Part shown: one piece after another, positions 60,366 to 64,000 of the stretch | Layout of the letters: each line of letters opens with the position of its first letter | How positions within the stretch are numbered: the stretch's first letter is position 1 | Source: Rhododendron vialii | Lineage: Eukaryota > Streptophyta > Magnoliopsida > Ericales > Ericaceae | Reading direction: 5' to 3' | Length of the DNA stretch: 64,000 nt | NCBI RefSeq assembly: GCF_030253575.1 | Contig: NC_080567.1 | Location: forward strand, 38,735,001 to 38,799,000 | Translations under genes and position numbers: made by a program | Notes under the pieces: generated by a model | Database searches by the model: none | What the model was told of the DNA's origin: nothing | What the model saw: only the letters and a program-made list of their open reading frames with translations

Positions 60366-61006
60366 TCCCTTCTTTGAGCTTTGCAAGATCCTTGTCAATC
60401 TTGACTTTTTTTGTTTTTATGTTGCCTACATGAACATGTTATGTGCAGTGATTCGAAAATCTGCAAGCATGCGAAGATACAAAACATACTTGCAATGTTG
60501 TGAACACTTTATAATGAATCCTAAGCTATTGAACTATCCCTAGTCACCGGATTCTATATCCTACATGAGAGAAATCAATCTAATTTTGAACTATGGGCCT
60601 CATAGCATTTTTTGTTTGCTTTAATGAATATGGTCACATAAAAGTAAAATTCACATTCGTACTCACTCTTATCTGAGTAAGCATCCAGCTTCCTCCTTCT
60701 GGCAACATGGATAAATTACTCAGTAACAGACCAATAACCAATAGGTTTCCAAATGTCTCAGAAGCTGCTGCAAAGACACAAGCCTAAATAACAACACGGA
60801 GGGGGGGAAGGGTCATTGTGTCTCTACATTCACAATAGCATCACTCCATCACTCCATGTTCCAAGTGGCGGTGTCCTGTCCTCGTTCTGACCTTGCGTTT
60901 GCAGATCTTCTTACATGTTCCATAGCTAAATTAGCAATGACTGATCTCAATCTTAAGTATGCAAGAAACTTATTACAACTCCCACACAAGTGCATAACAT
61001 CAGCAA
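60366..61006. other. 3' flank of the MEF9 gene
   Basis: AT-rich DNA that should include the 3' UTR of the minus-strand PPR gene. No further gene is seen. The plus-strand frame 60856-61275 is a shadow overlapping the PPR gene. Confidence 0.55.
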
Positions 61007-63019
61007 TCATGCGGAGGAATCTGCCCAACTATACCCTGGTTGCTTTCGAATATTATTTCTCTCCATTATCAACCTCACTTCAGTTGCATCATCCCATAGC
61101 CCAACATCAGCAAACATATTATACAATAATACATAGGGGGCTGAGCTTTCTGGTTCAAGCCTCACCAATGCTTCAGCTGCAACTCGGGCAAACTCCACAT
61201 TGTTATGCACCCTACACGCACCCAATAACGCACCCCACACAGCCTTATCTGGCTCAAGTGGCATACAACAAATGACACCCATAGCCTCTTCAACCTGCCC
61301 ATGCCGTCCCAAAATATCCACAAGGGCTGCAAAATGTTCCACTCTTGGCTTAATACCAAACTCATTCACCATGGATCTGAAATGCCTCCGGCCTTCTTCC
61401 ACAAGCCCAGCATTAGCACATGCATTCAAAACTGATATGAACGTGATATGGGTTGGCCGAAATTTAAGCCTCTTCATTTCTCCAAAAAGTTCTAGAGCCT
61501 CCGCCGCAAATCCATGGGATGCATATGCTCCAATCATGGCATTCCAAGAGATAACCTCTTTCTCGGAATTCATCTCATCGAAGATGGCCCTTGCTTGGAC
61601 AATCTCGCCACATCTTGCATACATAGTAACAAGCGAGTTATTTAGTGGAGCATCAGAGATAACCAACTTTATGACATGTTGATGCATCTGCATACCCAGT
61701 TGTAGGGCCGCTGATTCAGCACAAACACTTACAAGAGTAGACAATGTATGTCGATCGGGTTTCTCTCCCTCAGCTTGCATCTGAATGAAAATATGAATGG
61801 CTCCTTCACAGTCCCCATTTTTCTCGTACCCTGCCATCATGGAATTCCATGAAACTAAGTTTTTCTGGGGCATCCTTCGGAAAAAGTCACAAGCAAGTTC
61901 CAAGCTACCGATCTGGCCAAAACCCGAGATCATCAAATTCCATGACAATGTATCAGGGTCTGGCATTTTACCAAATAGGTTTGATGCTTCTTCCATATCC
62001 GACAAGCTAACATAACCACTGATCATGGTGTTCCACGAGAAAGTGTCTCGCTCTACCATCTGGTCAAATAGCTCCCGAGCAGAAACAACATCCCCTGCTT
62101 TCACATAGCACATGATCATAGAATTCCATGTGATCACGTTTCTTCCAAACCTCTCACCATCTCTTATTCTGCCATCAAGAGAACAAGGGATTTGGTCAAA
62201 GAAGCATCGAGCTTCATCAACTCTTCCTCTTTGACCATACCCAGCAATCAAAGTGTTATAAGCATAAACTAAATCTTCTCTACCACCAGCACGTTCCCCA
62301 TATCCAAGTAAGACTCCAGCAGCTTTGTCTAATTCCCCATTCTGAATTAGACCGGATACAAGTGCACTAAGAGAAGCCGCATCGCGCTCGGGCATTCTCT
62401 CAAAAAACTCAATTGCACTTTTCACATCACCATTATGTAAAAAACCGGAAATCACAGCGTTCCAAGAAACTACATTCCGCTTAGGCATGCAGTTGAAAAG
62501 GTGCAATGCTTCATCCATCCTCCCATTCCGTGCATACCCAGTAATCATTGTATTCCAAGAAACAAAATCTCTCTCTGGCATTTGATCAAACAAGTACCTC
62601 CCCTCCTCTACATATCTGCCCCCACGACACGATAAGTAGCCCGATAACATCAAATTCCACGACACAACATCTCTCTCTGGTATTTGATTGAACAACATCC
62701 TTGCCTTAGTCATCTCCCTACGTCGGACATAACCAGTAATCATTGAATTCCATGTTACCGTATTTCGTTCAGTCATTTTGTCAAAAAGCTTCTTAGCATC
62801 ATCGAGTCGGCCACTTTGAATGAAATTCGTGATTTTTCTGTTGAGTCTACGTACCTCTGGAGCCTGCTCATTCTGGGTGGATGTCGACACGAAATGTAGA
62901 GGCAGGGAACATGGGTTATTGAGAATGGAACTTGTGATTGAGCGGAGCAGCCATTGAGGTCTCCTTCTGAAGAAAAAGGTGACCTTGATTCTGAACATCT
63001 TGTGAAAACAGATCACCAA
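61007..63019 (-). CDS. MEF9: E-class PPR protein, MEF9 orthologue, 670 aa
   Basis: Mitochondrial RNA-editing specificity factor; Arabidopsis MEF9 (At1g62260) is needed for an editing site in nad7, which codes a complex I subunit. Single exon. The Arg-rich N-terminus, with almost no acidic residues before about residue 48, fits a mitochondrial presequence; the second Met (residue 8) is an equally good start. A long series of short S-type and P/L PPR motifs follows, with repeated RNTVTWNSMITGYV- and RDVVSWNLMLSGYL-like ends. Distinctive family phrases match MEF9 from memory: a GREDLVYAYNTLIAGYGQRG stretch in the middle and LEPESSAPYVLLYNM near the end. It ends GYSWADSSA, after the E motifs and without a DYW domain, so a deaminase must be recruited in trans. 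No frame break is seen. Confidence 0.92.
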   Translation of the reverse strand: MVICFHKMFRIKVTFFFRRRPQWLLRSITSSILNNPCSLPLHFVSTSTQNEQAPEVRRLNRKITNFIQSGRLDDAKKLFDKMTERNTVTWNSMITGYVRRREMTKARMLFNQIPERDVVSWNLMLSGYLSCRGGRYVEEGRYLFDQMPERDFVSWNTMITGYARNGRMDEALHLFNCMPKRNVVSWNAVISGFLHNGDVKSAIEFFERMPERDAASLSALVSGLIQNGELDKAAGVLLGYGERAGGREDLVYAYNTLIAGYGQRGRVDEARCFFDQIPCSLDGRIRDGERFGRNVITWNSMIMCYVKAGDVVSARELFDQMVERDTFSWNTMISGYVSLSDMEEASNLFGKMPDPDTLSWNLMISGFGQIGSLELACDFFRRMPQKNLVSWNSMMAGYEKNGDCEGAIHIFIQMQAEGEKPDRHTLSTLVSVCAESAALQLGMQMHQHVIKLVISDAPLNNSLVTMYARCGEIVQARAIFDEMNSEKEVISWNAMIGAYASHGFAAEALELFGEMKRLKFRPTHITFISVLNACANAGLVEEGRRHFRSMVNEFGIKPRVEHFAALVDILGRHGQVEEAMGVICCMPLEPDKAVWGALLGACRVHNNVEFARVAAEALVRLEPESSAPYVLLYNMFADVGLWDDATEVRLIMERNNIRKQPGYSWADSSA

Positions 63020-63545
63020 GACCCATCCCCCTCTTCAATAGCAATTGTAAGACAATCCACTTTGCTGGTTTGTGCTCAACCGTGTTTGTTGGAGCTGCTT
63101 CTGAGAACGTTGTGCTTCCTTGTAGAAGCCTTGTTTCTTTAGGAACGTTAAAGAAGCCTTGTTCTTTACAAGGGTAGACACAACTAGCTTGATGTTTGCT
63201 CTCTTCCTGGCAACAGCAGTAGTTAGTAGTTACGGTTGGTTTGCTTTTCAAGTCCTTTAAACCCTACATAGTTACCAGCTAGCGGAGTAGTATTTTTCAC
63301 GATTTACACAAACATAGAAGGGAGAGAATTTGTATCAGATATTCATGCAAAATCATGTGGTAGTGTAATCTTATAAATTATGTGCAATTGTTCTCCATAG
63401 TCCATTGGATTAAAAGAAATCAACAATTGTCATAATAATATTACATGTGAATTTTTTTGCTTAAGTAGTTAATTTTTTTCTTTTTCTTTTCCTTTTTTTG
63501 GGTTAACTACAAAAGTTAAGTTCCTCCTGTAACTTTGTAACTTTT
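63020..63545. other. 5' flank of the MEF9 gene
   Basis: Contains the putative leader and promoter of the minus-strand PPR gene. Small frames on both strands at 62916-63251 overlap the gene start and look like shadows. No clear TATA box could be assigned. Confidence 0.5.
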
Positions 63546-64000
63546 GATTGTGTGAAGGTGTCTGAGATCTTGGCGTTCACATTTTATGAAATCGAGTACT
63601 GCAAAACATGTATTTTCTTGGACGTAAATAAATGTATTTCCATAGAACTATTTCAATTTTTTTTCACCAAATTAAAGTGCTAAAAAATAAAAATATCATA
63701 TGGAGAAATATATTTTTCGAGGGTTTGAAAATGCACGTATTCCTATAGTGGACAACACTTAAAAGGGACGGAGGGAGTAACGTCTATTACCAGTTTCCAT
63801 GGATACAGAATACAGAAGAAACAGTAGTAATAAGAACCATGCTGATACAAGCAATACCAAATTCCTAAACAAAGAGTAAGATTTTGCAGTCAATTTCTCT
63901 CATTACTTGTGTGTGCTCTGACGCACACGAGCTTCAGAAACAAAGAAGGAACAAATGAATCTTACTGACGCACCTCACTCAAACCTGCAGTCAATTTCCG
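63546..64000. repeat. Direct repeat, copy B, right of the MEF9 gene (cut by window end)
   Basis: Same sequence and orientation as 59561-60365 without the MITE; it runs to the window edge still in homology (ending GCAGTCAATTTCCG). It includes GGGACGGAGGGAGTA near 63765-63779. Confidence 0.92.

Noticed and set aside
61200-61682. 160-residue plus-strand frame
   Set aside because: Antisense shadow of the MEF9 coding sequence.

Overview
The window is nuclear DNA of a flowering plant. Genes have many introns with plant-type GT-AG borders, intergenic DNA is AT-rich, and the transposable elements (Tourist, Stowaway, hAT and Mutator-type MITEs, an LTR retrotransposon with an initiator-Met tRNA primer site) are typical of angiosperms. 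The protein set fits a eudicot; I cannot name the species.

Layout. 1-10675 (+) holds the last 26 visible exons (about 700 residues) of transportin-1, cut by the window edge. 12815-13267 (+) is a small intronless gene of unknown function. 14214-16604 (-) is an intronless DYW-class PPR editing-factor gene whose deaminase motif lacks the catalytic Glu. 18146-18541 (-) is a small basic protein gene with a clear TATA box. 19.4-35.5 kb is a mobile-element block: a long fold-back repeat, a Mutator-type MITE, a 7.8-kb LTR retrotransposon with apparently identical LTRs and no coding interior, an LTR remnant split by a Tourist-like MITE, and a 4-kb TIR element with a broken FAR1-type domain and unusual clusters of palindromes. 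37272-51991 (+) is a 14-exon major facilitator gene whose second intron is a nest of MITEs and duplications. 53070-57685 (-) is a DCAF8-type WD40 gene with two candidate last exons and a duplicated exon fragment in an intron. 61007-63019 (-) is an intronless E-class PPR gene, very probably MEF9, lying between two direct repeats.

The genes act separately rather than in one pathway: nuclear import (transportin), organelle RNA editing (two PPR proteins), membrane transport (MFS) and CUL4-DDB1 substrate reception (WD40). From memory, transportin and the MFS genes are neighbours on Arabidopsis chromosome 2 (At2g16950 to At2g16990), and the DYW PPR and WD40 genes are neighbours on chromosome 4 (At4g35130, At4g35140). 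Those two regions are thought to be duplicate blocks. The window therefore looks like an unfractionated version of the ancestral order, enlarged by transposons.

No tRNA, rRNA, CRISPR or operon structure was seen. The most unusual features are the TIR element at 31.4-35.5 kb with its repeated TTCGGA...TCCGAA palindromes, the non-coding retrotransposon at 21.9-29.7 kb, and two occupied/empty-site pairs that date individual MITE insertions.
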